From NCBI GenBank assembly GCA_019117495.1, contig DWZP01000026.1, forward strand, positions 1 to 64,000: a DNA stretch of 64,000 bases. The letters run 5' to 3'. This document shows, piece after piece, positions 33,149 through 42,239 of the stretch. Below the pieces are notes generated by a model, which saw nothing but the letters and a program-made list of their open reading frames with translations, searched no databases and was not told where the DNA came from. Each line of letters opens with the position of its first letter. Position 1 is the first letter of the stretch. This stretch comes from Fusicatenibacter_A intestinipullorum (GTDB taxonomy: Bacteria; Bacillota; Negativicutes; Acidaminococcales; Acidaminococcaceae). A program made the position numbers and the translations under genes.

Positions 33149-33766
33149 ATGCAGACAATACAAAAAGATTGCCGGACGGAAATTGTAATAGAAAAATCTC
33201 GTTTTATCTGTACGTTGAAAAAAGTAGGCAGCGAAACAGAAGCACAGGAATTTATCAAAAGCATCAAAAAAGAATTTTGGGATGCCACGCATAACTGTTC
33301 TGCCTATATTATAAATGACATGCAGCAAAGGTCGAGCGACGACGGCGAACCTTCGGGAACGGCCGGCGTGCCCATGCTTGAGGTTTTGCGCAAAAAAAGC
33401 CTTACCGGCGTAGCCGCTGTGGTAACACGTTATTTTGGCGGCATTAAACTTGGCGCCGGTGGATTAGTGCGCGCATATACCAACAGCGTTGTGCATGCCG
33501 TTGAAGAAGCCGGGCTTGCACGCCGCGTTGAGATGGCCGTTTTTGCATTAAGCGCGCCTCCGGGCGAAGCCGGACGCATTATGAACAAGCTTTACAATCA
33601 GAACATTTTTACGGTGAACGGCGCTCAGTACGGAGAGCGCGTGCAGATTCTGCTGTACATGAAGCAGGAGCAGCAGGCGGAAGCTGAAGCCTGGCTGACG
33701 GCTGCACTGAACCGACCCGTAACGATTGAAGAAGTAAGCACGGAATTTGTGGAAGTTCCCGTGTAA
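33149..33766 (+). CDS. YigZ/IMPACT-family protein
   Basis: 205 residues with two domains. The N-terminal UPF0029 domain has KSRFICTL, HNCSAYII and the strong signature SSDDGEPSGTAGVPML, then VVTRYFGGIKLGAGGLVRAYT. A C-terminal ferredoxin-like domain (DUF1949) follows. The bacterial protein may act in translation or peptide turnover, but no biochemical role is settled. GAAAGGAG precedes the ATG. Its stop codon is immediately next to that of the convergent nicotinamidase gene, with no terminator between. Confidence 0.92.
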   Translation: MQTIQKDCRTEIVIEKSRFICTLKKVGSETEAQEFIKSIKKEFWDATHNCSAYIINDMQQRSSDDGEPSGTAGVPMLEVLRKKSLTGVAAVVTRYFGGIKLGAGGLVRAYTNSVVHAVEEAGLARRVEMAVFALSAPPGEAGRIMNKLYNQNIFTVNGAQYGERVQILLYMKQEQQAEAEAWLTAALNRPVTIEEVSTEFVEVPV

Positions 33767-34417
33767 TTACAGCAGGTTTTTAAGTTCTGCGCTGTTTTCG
33801 GCAATAATAATGCCCAGCTCCTGCATTTCCTTAATGGCAGCGGCAACGGTATCGGGCGCAATGCCGCGGCAGGCAGCCCGATTAAGAATAACCGTAAAAC
33901 CGGCGCGTGCCAGCTGCAAGGCCGTTGTTTTAACGCAGTAATCGGTAGCAAGGCCGCCACAGATAACGGCTTTAATGCCGCGGGCCTTTAAAAATTCAAT
34001 AACGCCGGTAGAAAGCGTGTCTTTTAAATCGTGGTAGCAGGCGCCGTAAGGGTGCATGGCAGGTTCAATGCCTTTATAAACCTGATAGCTGTAGGCTTTT
34101 GGGTCAAGCCCGGGAATAAAATCAAAGCCCTTTGTGCCTACTATGGCGTGGCTGGGCCAGTATAAATCGCAGTTTTCGTAACCTGTAACCGGCGTCAGCG
34201 GCGCGTGCCCGTTTTTGGCAATCCATACGGCATTTGGGCTGTGCGCATCGCGCGAGGCAACGCGGACGGAAGCAAAGGCTGCCTGGGCATTGAGTTCTTC
34301 TGCAATCATGTCGCCTCCGGCAACGGGCAGTTCATCCGGGCACAGCGGCGTAAAAGTCTGCTGTGCGTCTATATCAAAAGCGGCAATTTCGTTTTTGGAT
34401 AAGTTTAATTTTTGCAT
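33767..34417 (-). CDS. pncA: Nicotinamidase (isochorismatase-like hydrolase)
   Basis: 216 residues. FDIDAQQTFTP provides the catalytic Asp and the start of the metal site, VASRDAHSPNAVW the metal-site Asp/His, and ICGGLATDYCVKTTA the nucleophilic Cys. These fit nicotinamidase rather than other isochorismatase-like enzymes. It converts nicotinamide to nicotinate for NAD salvage. ATG 34417 follows AGGAAG by eight bases. The gene is divergent from the metal ABC operon and shares its intergenic region. Confidence 0.82.
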   Translation of the reverse strand: MQKLNLSKNEIAAFDIDAQQTFTPLCPDELPVAGGDMIAEELNAQAAFASVRVASRDAHSPNAVWIAKNGHAPLTPVTGYENCDLYWPSHAIVGTKGFDFIPGLDPKAYSYQVYKGIEPAMHPYGACYHDLKDTLSTGVIEFLKARGIKAVICGGLATDYCVKTTALQLARAGFTVILNRAACRGIAPDTVAAAIKEMQELGIIIAENSAELKNLL

Positions 34418-34503
34418 ATTCAGCACTTCCTGTTAAAATAAGATAGTAATATTATACACCCATTAAAGTTAAGTGTACATTAAGATAAAGTGAAAAAACA
34501 GGA

Positions 34504-34532
34504 TTGACATTATTTATTTGCAATTATATTAT
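34504..34532 (+). promoter_or_regulatory. Promoter of the metal ABC operon
   Basis: TTGACA, a 17-base spacer and TATTAT; start point about 20 bases before the binding-protein gene. Confidence 0.8.
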
Positions 34533-34559
34533 TACTATGATTTTGTAAAGGAGCTATGT

Positions 34560-35456
34560 ATGAAAAAATTTTGGGCGCTGCTGTTGATAACAGTGGTGTT
34601 TATTGTTTCCGGATGCGGCAGTGCAGGCAACGGCAAAACTGCGGACGGAAAAATTACGGTTGCGGCCAGTTTTTACCCAATGGCAGAATTTGCCCGCGCA
34701 GTCGGCGGCAGCCATGCGGAAGTTTACACAATGATTGGCGACGGTATAGAGCCTCACGACTGGGAACCTTCGGCACGCGATTTAACGCGCCTTGCCAAAG
34801 CAAAAGTGTTTGTGTATAACGGCGGCGTGGAACCGTGGGCACAGCCTGCGCTGGACGCCGTTGCGGATGAAGGCGTGCTGCCTGTTGAAGCCGGCAAAGC
34901 GTTTATGGCGGAACAAAACAGCAGGCTCGACCCGCACTTCTGGTTAAGCCCGCGCAAAGCGGAAAACGAGGTTCTGGCTGTGCGCGATGCTTTTATAAAG
35001 GCAGACCCGGCTAATGCTGCCGCCTACGAAAAAAATGCTGCGGATTACATTGAGCACCTTAAAGAACTGGACAGGAAAATGGCTGCTGTTACGCAAAACG
35101 CGCAGATTAGAACTTTTGTTACCACGCATGCGGCATTTGGGCATCTGGCAGCAGATTACGGCTTGAAACAGATTTCCATTATGGGGCTGTCACCGCAGTC
35201 GGAGCCTTCTCCGGCAGCGCTGAACAAACTGGTTGGCGTTATGCATGCGGAAAATATTAAATACGTGTTTTTTGAAACACTGGTAAGCCCGCGCATTGCC
35301 GAAAGCATTGCCGCGGAAGCAGGAGCGCGCACCCTTGTGCTTGACCCGATTGAGGGTTTGAGCGGGGAAGGCCGCCGCAGCGGTGATGACTATTTAAAAA
35401 TTATGGAGCGCAATATTAAAAACCTTGAAATTGCGTTAAACGGTAAAGAAGAATGA
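34560..35456 (+). CDS. znuA: Zinc/manganese ABC transporter substrate-binding lipoprotein
   Basis: 298 residues. A lipoprotein signal ends at VSGC (Cys 19). The cluster 9 (ZnuA/TroA) ligands are visible: GIEPHDWEPSARD, LDPHFWLSPR, TTHAAFGHLAADYG and the later VLDPIEGL Asp. The flexible His-rich loop of many zinc-binding ZnuA proteins is missing, so manganese or zinc are both possible. ATG 34560 is preceded by AAAGGAGC; the frame opening at 34518 runs through the promoter. It starts a three-gene operon with ATPase and permease and a PHP-protein gene. Confidence 0.88.
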   Translation: MKKFWALLLITVVFIVSGCGSAGNGKTADGKITVAASFYPMAEFARAVGGSHAEVYTMIGDGIEPHDWEPSARDLTRLAKAKVFVYNGGVEPWAQPALDAVADEGVLPVEAGKAFMAEQNSRLDPHFWLSPRKAENEVLAVRDAFIKADPANAAAYEKNAADYIEHLKELDRKMAAVTQNAQIRTFVTTHAAFGHLAADYGLKQISIMGLSPQSEPSPAALNKLVGVMHAENIKYVFFETLVSPRIAESIAAEAGARTLVLDPIEGLSGEGRRSGDDYLKIMERNIKNLEIALNGKEE

Positions 35457-36172
35457 AAACGGTTATTGAAATAGAAAAACTTGGTTACAGCTATGGCGAA
35501 GGCTGGATTTTAAACGATTTGTCGCTGAAAATCGAACAGGGTGATTTTGTTGCCGTCATCGGTCCTAACGGGGCAGGTAAAAGTACGCTGCTTCGCCTGC
35601 TGGCTGGAATTTTAAAACCTGCGCAGGGGCGCATTGCCATTTTTGGGCAGGACAGGGAAAACTTTACGGCGTGGGATAAAATAGGCTATGTGCCGCAGAA
35701 CCCGGCGCGCCAGCACAGGGCGTTTCCCATAAGCGTAAGGGAAGTGGTATCGCTCGGGCGTTTAAGCGGCGGCAGTATGTTTCAGCATTATACGCATGAG
35801 GACAAAGCCGCGGTAGATGATATTATAGAACGGTTTTCGTTAAAAGAACTGGCGCACCGCAAAATAGGCGAACTGAGCGGCGGCCAGCAGCAGCGCGTGT
35901 ATTTGGCAAGGGCCATGGTGCGCAGCCCGCAGCTGCTTTTGCTTGACGAACCTGCAACCGGCGTTGACCCTGACGCAAAAGAAGAACTTTATACCATGCT
36001 TGGCGAAATCAACCGCGGGCAGGGCGTAACGATAGTTATGGTTTCGCACGATTTGGAGCTGGCGGTAAAGGTTTGCAAAAACGCGCTGTGCCTTGACCAT
36101 AACATCTGCTTTTGGGGCGATGTGCACCAGGCGCTTGTGCACAGGCATAAGCACGGTTATTTTTACAGATAG
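35453..36172 (+). CDS. znuC: Zinc/manganese ABC transporter ATP-binding protein
   Basis: 239 residues. Walker A is GPNGAGKSTLL, the Q-loop VPQNPARQH, the signature ELSGGQQQRVYLARAM, Walker B LLLLDEPATGVD, and the His switch VSHDLELAV. Length and order match ZnuC/MntB ATPases. Its start overlaps the stop of the binding-protein gene by four bases (ATGA), and the permease gene follows after 11 bases. Confidence 0.92.
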   Translation: MKTVIEIEKLGYSYGEGWILNDLSLKIEQGDFVAVIGPNGAGKSTLLRLLAGILKPAQGRIAIFGQDRENFTAWDKIGYVPQNPARQHRAFPISVREVVSLGRLSGGSMFQHYTHEDKAAVDDIIERFSLKELAHRKIGELSGGQQQRVYLARAMVRSPQLLLLDEPATGVDPDAKEELYTMLGEINRGQGVTIVMVSHDLELAVKVCKNALCLDHNICFWGDVHQALVHRHKHGYFYR

Positions 36173-36183
36173 AGGTAAGAGAA

Positions 36184-37047
36184 ATGTTGGAAATGTTTTC
36201 TGCGGGATTTATGCAAAGGGCGTGGATAGCCGGGCTGATTGTAGCCGTTATCTGCCCGCTGATAGGCAGCTTTCTGGTGCTGCGCCGCCAGTCGATGATT
36301 GGCGACGGGCTGGGGCATATTGCCTTTGCAGGCGTGGCGGGCGGCGCGCTTTTGGGTGCGCAGCCGGTGGTAAGCGCGGCACTGGCAACCGTTGCGGGCG
36401 CACTTGTTATAGAAAAAGTGCGCAGCAGGCTTAATACTTTTTCCGAAATGGTGCTGGCCATCTTTTTTTACAGCGGTATCGGGCTGGCGGTAATCTTCAG
36501 CAGCATGAACCGTATGGGCGGTTTTAATTTAAGCAGTATCCTGTTCGGCAGCTTAATGACCATCAGCACAAGCGATTTATGGGTGGTGGCGGTGCTCGGG
36601 CTGTTTGCCTGCGCGTTTACGGTGGTATTTTACCGCCCGCTGCAATACATTACCTTTGATGAAACTTCCGCGCGCGTGGCAGGGCTGCCGGCGGGCAGGC
36701 TTAATGTATGGCTGGCGGTGCTTACGGCGCTGACGGTTGCGCTTTCCATGCGCATTGTCGGGTTGCTTTTGGTATCGGCCATGATGGTTATACCAGTTGC
36801 CTGTGCGCTGCAATCGGCACGCAGCTTTGCGGGCACCATTATCGGCGGCATTATTTATGGCATTATTACGGTCAGCGCCGGGCTGACGGTATCATATTAC
36901 GCAGACCTTGCGCCGGGCGGCACAATAGTGCTTACCGGAACGGCTTTGTTTATTTTAAGCTGCCTGAAAAGCAGCATGGTTAAGGAAGATGCAGCGCCGC
37001 AGGCGGATTGCTGCCATCACCATGGGGGAGAAAATGAGAAAGGTTGA
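36184..37047 (+). CDS. znuB: Zinc/manganese ABC transporter permease
   Basis: 287 residues with about eight membrane helices. FMQRAWIAGLIVAVICPLIGSFLVLRRQSMIGDGLGHIAFAGVAGG is the ABC-3 family signature region, and GLPAGRLNVW and LLVSAMMVIPVACA follow. The C-terminal tail ends with DCCHHHGGENEKG, a Cys/His-rich group that could bind the transported metal in the cytoplasm. The last codons overlap the following PHP gene by 14 bases. Substrate (Zn2+ or Mn2+) is not certain. Confidence 0.92.
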   Translation: MLEMFSAGFMQRAWIAGLIVAVICPLIGSFLVLRRQSMIGDGLGHIAFAGVAGGALLGAQPVVSAALATVAGALVIEKVRSRLNTFSEMVLAIFFYSGIGLAVIFSSMNRMGGFNLSSILFGSLMTISTSDLWVVAVLGLFACAFTVVFYRPLQYITFDETSARVAGLPAGRLNVWLAVLTALTVALSMRIVGLLLVSAMMVIPVACALQSARSFAGTIIGGIIYGIITVSAGLTVSYYADLAPGGTIVLTGTALFILSCLKSSMVKEDAAPQADCCHHHGGENEKG

Positions 37048-37852
37048 TTTGCATATTCACAGTACGGCGTCCGATGGTACATGGACGCCGCAGGAACTTG
37101 TAAATGCCGCGCAGGCCGCAGGGCTTGGCCTTATTGCCGTTACGGACCACGACAGCACGGCCAATGTGGCGGAAACCATGCGTATTGCTGCTGCCAGCGG
37201 CATTAAATGCCTTCCGGGCGTAGAGGTGTGCTCCACAAAGGACGGCATGTCGTTTCATATTTTGGGTTACGGCATTGATACGGCCAATAGGCCTTTGCAG
37301 GAACTGCTGGCACATAATACGTATCTTTTGGAGAAAAAAGACGACGACAGCGTTCAGCTTTTAATTAAACAGGGCTGGCCGCTCGATTTTAAAGAGTTTC
37401 AAAATTACACTTACGACCGCAGGCGCGGCGGGTGGAAATCGCTGGCTTACCTGATTGACAAAGGCTTGTGCAGCGGCGTGAACGATTTTTTTAAACGCAT
37501 TTTTACTGCGGAAAACGATTTGGGCTTCCCCGAGTTTCCGCCTATCAGCGAAGTTATTGCGGCAATTCACGGTGCGGGCGGCGCTGCGCTGTGCGCCCAT
37601 GCGGCAAGCGCGTTCCACGGGCCGGGGCTGGCACAGACTCTGGTGGAATTGATTGAAGAGCCCTTTGACGGTTTTGAATGTTACCATTCCGGGCACAGCG
37701 AGGAAGACACGCAGCTTCTTTTAACGCACTGCCGTGCGGAGGGCATGCTTATCAGCGGCGGCAGCGACTGCCACGGCAGTTTTGTTCCTTCGCGCCATCT
37801 CGGCAAGCCTGATGTGTACGAAACGGACATCTTTTTACCCGGCCTTGTTTGA
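37034..37852 (+). CDS. PHP-domain phosphoesterase, YciV/RNase AM-like
   Basis: 272 residues. It begins with VDLHIHSTASDGTWTP, the first PHP motif, then AVTDHDSTANV, LPGVEVCS, HILGYGID and ends with SGGSDCHG. This order and length agree with YciV-type enzymes (nucleoside 3',5'-bisphosphate phosphatase and 5'-3' exoribonuclease on short RNAs). ATG 37034 is used because the translation then starts at RKVDLHIHS; GGGGGAG lies before it, inside the permease gene. It is the last gene of the metal ABC operon. Confidence 0.82.
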   Translation: MRKVDLHIHSTASDGTWTPQELVNAAQAAGLGLIAVTDHDSTANVAETMRIAAASGIKCLPGVEVCSTKDGMSFHILGYGIDTANRPLQELLAHNTYLLEKKDDDSVQLLIKQGWPLDFKEFQNYTYDRRRGGWKSLAYLIDKGLCSGVNDFFKRIFTAENDLGFPEFPPISEVIAAIHGAGGAALCAHAASAFHGPGLAQTLVELIEEPFDGFECYHSGHSEEDTQLLLTHCRAEGMLISGGSDCHGSFVPSRHLGKPDVYETDIFLPGLV

Positions 37853-37868
37853 AATACTGGCATAAAAT

Positions 37869-37907
37869 AACCCTCTTTACCGGCTTTGGCTGATAAAGAG
37901 GGCTTTT
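37869..37907. terminator. Bidirectional terminator
   Basis: Stem CCCTCTTTA / TAAAGAGGG with an inner GGC/GCT pair, followed by CTTTTTTA, between convergent genes. Confidence 0.85.
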
Positions 37908-39221
37908 TTATGTGCGGTAAGGAAATTTTTTCAGCAGCGAAGGCACAAATATTAATAAAAAACCGCTGCGGGCAATGTAAAATACCAGAAAGGCCAGCCA
38001 CAGGCCGCTGTTGCCTAATTCCGGCACAAGCGCGGCTTTGGCAAGCAGGTAGCTTGCCGCTGTAAACAGCATGGAAATGCAGATGGGCGTTGTTTGCAGA
38101 GTACCGTTAAAAACGCCGTAATAAACAATGCCCAGCGCCGATAAAACCGGGAAGAAAACTATAAACATATCATATCTGTTTACGGCAGCAAGAATTTGCG
38201 GCAGGCCGGTAAAAAGCCAGGCAATTTTAGCGCGCCATACAAAGTAAATGCCTGTCTGCAAAAAGGCTGCTGCCAGCGACTGTACGGCACTGATTTTTAA
38301 TGTGCTTTGCAGCAGTTTTTTGTTGCCTTCACCGGCGGCAATGCCGGCGTAAATGGCTGCTGCCTGCGAAAAGCCTGTAAAAATATCGCCCATAACGTAC
38401 TGAATTTGCATTAAAATGGAGTTTGCCGCTAAAATTTCGCCGCCGAAGGCAGAGCTTTGCGACATAAAGGTATTAATCATTATCAGCATGCACAGGGTGC
38501 GGATGGCAAGATGCCCGCTGCAGTTAAGCAGTTTGGCAAAATCCTGCCCGCTGAAAAGCTGTGCAGGACTTACGGTTTTTAAAGAACATGGCCTGCTTTT
38601 GTAAAATCCGTACAGCGCAAGAACTGCCGTCAGGATGTTTGCAAGAGCGGAAGCCGCAGCCACACCGGCAACGCCAAGGCCGCAGCCGTAAACCAGTATA
38701 AATGCCAGCAGGGCGTTGGCAATGTTTGCCGTAAGCCCCACTGCGACGGAAAAACGCACCTGCATAATGCCCGCCAGCCAGCCCTGCGCCGTTTGGTAAA
38801 ATAGGGCGGCAGGCACGGTGTAAACAATAATGTTAAAATAAAGGCGCATAAAAACCAGTGTTTCGGCAGGCGGGTTAAAAAACTGCACAGCCGCGTTAAA
38901 AATATGGTTTTGCAAAAGTATTATAACAAGCCCTATACCGCAGGCAAGAATGCTGCCACGCAAAAAGGCGCATAATTCCTCCTGCTTGTTGCCGCTGCCC
39001 AGTGACTGCGAGGCAAAGCCGGAGGCCGTGAGCCCGAGAAAGTTAAACAGCCAGAAGATAGTGCTGAAAATGACTGAACCGAGCGCAACGGAGTTAATGT
39101 AATGATAGCTGCCGAGCCCGCCCGCAATGGCGGTATCAACGGCGCCGATAAGCGGCACGGATACGGAAGCTGCTGTAAACGGCAGGCTGGTTATTAAAAA
39201 TTTTTTGTGCGTTAGCTTCAT
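37908..39221 (-). CDS. MATE-family transporter, DinF-like
   Basis: 437 residues and 12 membrane helices. The N-terminus ITSLPFTAASVSVPLIGAVDTAIAGGLGSYHYI and the TASGFASQSLGSG segment fit the DinF branch of MATE exporters, with the family's V-D-T helix. It differs clearly from the other MATE protein at 9444-10793 (different N-terminal signature). Substrates are unknown. The TetR-type regulator gene lies divergently after 156 bases and may control it. Confidence 0.85.
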   Translation of the reverse strand: MKLTHKKFLITSLPFTAASVSVPLIGAVDTAIAGGLGSYHYINSVALGSVIFSTIFWLFNFLGLTASGFASQSLGSGNKQEELCAFLRGSILACGIGLVIILLQNHIFNAAVQFFNPPAETLVFMRLYFNIIVYTVPAALFYQTAQGWLAGIMQVRFSVAVGLTANIANALLAFILVYGCGLGVAGVAAASALANILTAVLALYGFYKSRPCSLKTVSPAQLFSGQDFAKLLNCSGHLAIRTLCMLIMINTFMSQSSAFGGEILAANSILMQIQYVMGDIFTGFSQAAAIYAGIAAGEGNKKLLQSTLKISAVQSLAAAFLQTGIYFVWRAKIAWLFTGLPQILAAVNRYDMFIVFFPVLSALGIVYYGVFNGTLQTTPICISMLFTAASYLLAKAALVPELGNSGLWLAFLVFYIARSGFLLIFVPSLLKKFPYRT

Positions 39222-39377
39222 TTTACTGCCTTTTTACCTTAATTAACAAACAAAGTGTATGATAAAAAACGGTTCATCTGTTATAATTATAGTAAGCAGT
39301 AAAGCCTCGGGGCAATAAACAAATCGGTGCAGATGTGCGTTAATGTACATTTTTTTAAATTTGTGCGGGGTGAGATA

Positions 39378-39938
39378 ATGGACAGGCGTCAGCAAAAAAC
39401 ACGCGCGGCAATTTTTGAAGCCTTTACTGAGCTTTTGGCGGTAAAAAGCTATAATAAAATAACTGTGCAGGAAATAATTGAAAAAGCCAACATCGGGCGC
39501 AGCACTTTTTATGCGCATTTTGAAACGCGTGACGATTTGGTAAAAGCACTGTGTGATGATTTGTTCCAACATGTGTTTTCCAAAGCATTGGAAGCAGAAA
39601 AAACTCACGATTTTTCACTGGCGGGCGGCGGGTACCATATTATTCTGGTACATATTCTTTACCACCTGCGCGACAGCCGCAAAAACGTATCGGCACTGCT
39701 GGCAGGCGAGAGCAGTTTGTTTTTAAAATACCTTAAAAACTATTTCTGCGAGTACATAAATAATTATCTGCTGCCGGGGCTGCCTCATCACAAAAACCTT
39801 CTGCCCGGAGATTTTCTGCTGAACCATATAACTTATTCGTTTGTAGGCCTTTTAATGTGGTGGATTAAAAACGACTGGCAGAATCCGCCCGAAGAAATGG
39901 CGCAGTATTTTGAAAAAACGGTACTGCCGTTAATTTAA
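39378..39938 (+). CDS. TetR/AcrR-family transcription regulator
   Basis: 186 residues. The TetR HTH is at the start: RRQQKTRAAIFEAFTELLAVKSYNKITVQEIIEKANIGRSTFYAHFETRDDLVKAL, followed by an all-helical ligand domain of the TetR_C_8/YcdC-unlike type seen in Firmicutes. ATG 39378 follows GGGGTGAG. The frame open from 39327 has no ribosome site. Position divergent from a MATE exporter suggests drug- or metabolite-responsive control of that exporter. Confidence 0.87.
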   Translation: MDRRQQKTRAAIFEAFTELLAVKSYNKITVQEIIEKANIGRSTFYAHFETRDDLVKALCDDLFQHVFSKALEAEKTHDFSLAGGGYHIILVHILYHLRDSRKNVSALLAGESSLFLKYLKNYFCEYINNYLLPGLPHHKNLLPGDFLLNHITYSFVGLLMWWIKNDWQNPPEEMAQYFEKTVLPLI

Positions 39939-39962
39939 GCGTAAAATTATGGAGGGATGATT

Positions 39963-41096
39963 ATGGAGAAAGCAAAGGTTTATTTTACCGACATGCGTAC
40001 AGGCTACGGAGGGCTGAGCCTGCCGCAGAAACTGGCAAAACTTATTAAAGCGGCCGGCATCGGCAATATTGATTTCAACAAAAAGTTTGCCGCCATTAAA
40101 ATTCATTTCGGCGAACCCGGCAACGTATCGTATTTGCGCCCTAACTATGCCAAGGCTGTGGCCGATGTTGTAAAGGAATTCGGCGGCATGCCGTTTTTAA
40201 CGGACTGCAATACTTTGTATGTAGGCCGCCGAAAGCATGCGCTGGAGCATATTACCGCAGCTTATGAAAACGGGTTCAGCCCCTTTTCCACAGGCTGCCA
40301 CGTAATTATTGCCGACGGGTTAAAGGGCACGGACGAGGCTTATGTCCCTGTTCCCGGCGGTGAAGTTGTAAAAGAAGCCAAAATCGGCAAAGCACTGATG
40401 GATGCCGATATTATCATCAGCCTGAACCATTTTAAAGGGCATGAAGCGGCGGGCTTTGGCGGAGCTATTAAAAATATCGGCATGGGCGGCGGTTCGCGTG
40501 CCGGTAAAATGGAAATGCACCATGACGGCAAACCGCAGGTTGACCAGAGCAAATGTATCGGCTGCCATGCCTGCGAGCGTATCTGCGCCCACGGCGCGCC
40601 GGTTATTGAAAACAAAAAAGCTCACATCGACTGGGATAAATGCGTTGGCTGCGGGCGCTGCATTGGCGCATGCCCCATGGATGCCGTTAATCCGCCGGAA
40701 GCTAGTGCCAGCATGGAAATGCTTAACAAACGCATGGCCGAATATGCGTGGGCAATTCTGGCAGGCAGGCCGCATTTCCATATCAGCCTGATTGTAGACG
40801 TATCGCCTTACTGCGACTGCCACGCCGAAAACGATGCGCCGGTTGTGCCGGATATCGGCATGCTGGCATCGTTTGACCCTGTTGCATTGGACCAGGCCTG
40901 CGCCGATTTGGTAAACGCAGCGCCGGTAATGCAAAACTCCATTTTGGCAGAGCATATTGCCGCCGACCCGGAAGAAGCAGCCAAGCATGACCATTTCCAT
41001 AATATTACTCCGGAATCGGAATGGAAGGCTTGCCTTGAACATGCAGAAAAAATCGGCATGGGTACGCGCAGTTACGAACTTATTACAGTAAAATAA
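39963..41096 (+). CDS. DUF362-domain protein with two 4Fe-4S clusters
   Basis: 377 residues. The N-terminal two-thirds is DUF362 (KVYFTDMRTGYGGLSLPQKL, KIHFGEPGNVSYLRP, FLTDCNTLYVGRR, NHFKGHEAAGFGGAIKNIGMG). Two ferredoxin motifs are inserted around residues 196-240: CIGCHACERIC-x6-P-like and CVGCGRCIGACPMDAV. Such proteins are frequent in anaerobes and are likely redox enzymes acting on small molecules, but no reaction is known. ATG 39963 is six bases from GGAGGG; the ATG at 39957 touches it. It lies 24 bases after the TetR gene and may be co-transcribed. Confidence 0.85.
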   Translation: MEKAKVYFTDMRTGYGGLSLPQKLAKLIKAAGIGNIDFNKKFAAIKIHFGEPGNVSYLRPNYAKAVADVVKEFGGMPFLTDCNTLYVGRRKHALEHITAAYENGFSPFSTGCHVIIADGLKGTDEAYVPVPGGEVVKEAKIGKALMDADIIISLNHFKGHEAAGFGGAIKNIGMGGGSRAGKMEMHHDGKPQVDQSKCIGCHACERICAHGAPVIENKKAHIDWDKCVGCGRCIGACPMDAVNPPEASASMEMLNKRMAEYAWAILAGRPHFHISLIVDVSPYCDCHAENDAPVVPDIGMLASFDPVALDQACADLVNAAPVMQNSILAEHIAADPEEAAKHDHFHNITPESEWKACLEHAEKIGMGTRSYELITVK

Positions 41097-41110
41097 CCAT
41101 GCAAAAAATA

Positions 41111-41148
41111 AAAAGAGAAGCATATCATAACAGATGTGCTTCTCTTTT
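41111..41148. terminator. Bidirectional terminator
   Basis: Stem AAAAGAGAAGCATATC / GATGTGCTTCTCTTTT (one mismatch) between convergent genes. Confidence 0.88.
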
Positions 41149-41160
41149 GCTGTTTTATGG

Positions 41161-42126
41161 TTAATCTTCGTTGTGTATTTTGCCGTAAGCCAGCAGTACA
41201 GTTCCCTGCGGTGCGGAAAGCGCCGGGCATACATACAGTACAATGCCGCTTTGCTTTGCGTAATAGGTTTTTAACGTTTCGCCGAATAAATCGGTTGTGC
41301 GGCCGAGAATCTGCCCTTCTTCCACAAAATCGCCGCTGTGGATATGATGAAGCCAGCAGCCTGTTTCCTGCGCTTCAAGGTAAATAATATCCGTTACGTC
41401 ACGCGGTATATAGCGCCGCGGTTTTACCGGCTCGTTAAGAAGGCCTAGCTTGCGCATAATATTTTTCAGGTCAGACTTATATTCTTCTATGTCTTCATGC
41501 AGGCACAGCCCTGCGCCGCCGCGCTCAATTAAAAGCGAAGGCAGACCGGTGGAAGCAGCGTAGTTATAGGCGCCGCCCGTTGCCATTGAACGCACCATAT
41601 ATTCCACGTTTAATACCTTGGCAACGCTGCGGGCTTTTGCCGCCAGTTCCTCTGTCGGCTGGCCGGGATAATAAACATAGGGGTGCAGGCTTTCGTGAAT
41701 ATCGCCGCTGTGCAGGTCAACGTAAAAATCTGCCAGAGGGAAGAAGCTGCTGCTGATTAAGCCGGCGGTTTTTTCGGATAAAGTGCCGTCAGGGTTGCCG
41801 GGAAATACACGGTTTAAGTTTTTGCCGTCCTCCGGCACGATAAATTCGCGGCGCGCCCAGAAGCCCTGTATATTAACGGGGTGAAGCATTATCAGGCTGC
41901 CGTGAATTTCCTGCGGGTCAAGGCTGCGGCCAAGCTCCATGGCGGCGGCAATGCCGGGGTATTCACCGCCGTGAATGCCTGCCGTTACCAGAAGGGTGGG
42001 ACCGTCGAAAGCGCCGTTTATAATTGTTAATGGTATTTCTATTTCAGTGCCGGGTACAGGCAGCATGGTGCGCAGCTTGCTGCCGCGGCAGATTGTAAGG
42101 CCACATACGGATAAAGTATCGGACAC
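41161..42126 (-). CDS. AstE/AspA-family metallo-deacylase, copy 1
   Basis: 321 residues. The M14-like zinc site is complete: TAGIHGGEYPG supplies the first His and Glu, VDLHSGDIHE the second His, and LLIERGGAG the catalytic Glu. LNRVFPGNPDG is also conserved. A C-terminal barrel-sandwich domain holds HSGDFVEEGQILGRTTDLFGE. The family hydrolyses N-acyl amino acids (succinylglutamate, aspartoacylase-type). GTG 42126 is chosen: AAGGAGC lies seven bases before it, while an upstream ATG at 42174 falls in the promoter. The gene is divergent from the ATP-grasp cluster that encodes two relatives, so a functional link is likely. Confidence 0.85.
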   Translation of the reverse strand: MSDTLSVCGLTICRGSKLRTMLPVPGTEIEIPLTIINGAFDGPTLLVTAGIHGGEYPGIAAAMELGRSLDPQEIHGSLIMLHPVNIQGFWARREFIVPEDGKNLNRVFPGNPDGTLSEKTAGLISSSFFPLADFYVDLHSGDIHESLHPYVYYPGQPTEELAAKARSVAKVLNVEYMVRSMATGGAYNYAASTGLPSLLIERGGAGLCLHEDIEEYKSDLKNIMRKLGLLNEPVKPRRYIPRDVTDIIYLEAQETGCWLHHIHSGDFVEEGQILGRTTDLFGETLKTYYAKQSGIVLYVCPALSAPQGTVLLAYGKIHNED

Positions 42127-42172
42127 AAAATCAGCTCCTTTTAAGTAATTGTACTTGCTAAATGCATTATTC

Positions 42173-42201
42173 ATTATAACATTAATAATAATTTACTGCA
42201 A
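42173..42201 (-). promoter_or_regulatory. Promoter of deacylase copy 1
   Basis: On the minus strand TTGCAG, a 17-base spacer and TATAAT. The start point would be about 40 bases before the GTG start. Confidence 0.75.
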
Positions 42202-42239
42202 ATAAATATCAATTAAAATATCATCACTAATAAAATGAT

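Noticed and set aside
34440..34560. Zur or MntR box at the metal ABC operon
   Set aside because: The AT-rich sequence around the promoter has only partial matches to known zinc or manganese boxes, too weak to call.
40320..41243. 307-codon open frame on the minus strand
   Set aside because: Antisense to the DUF362 ferredoxin gene and crosses its terminator.
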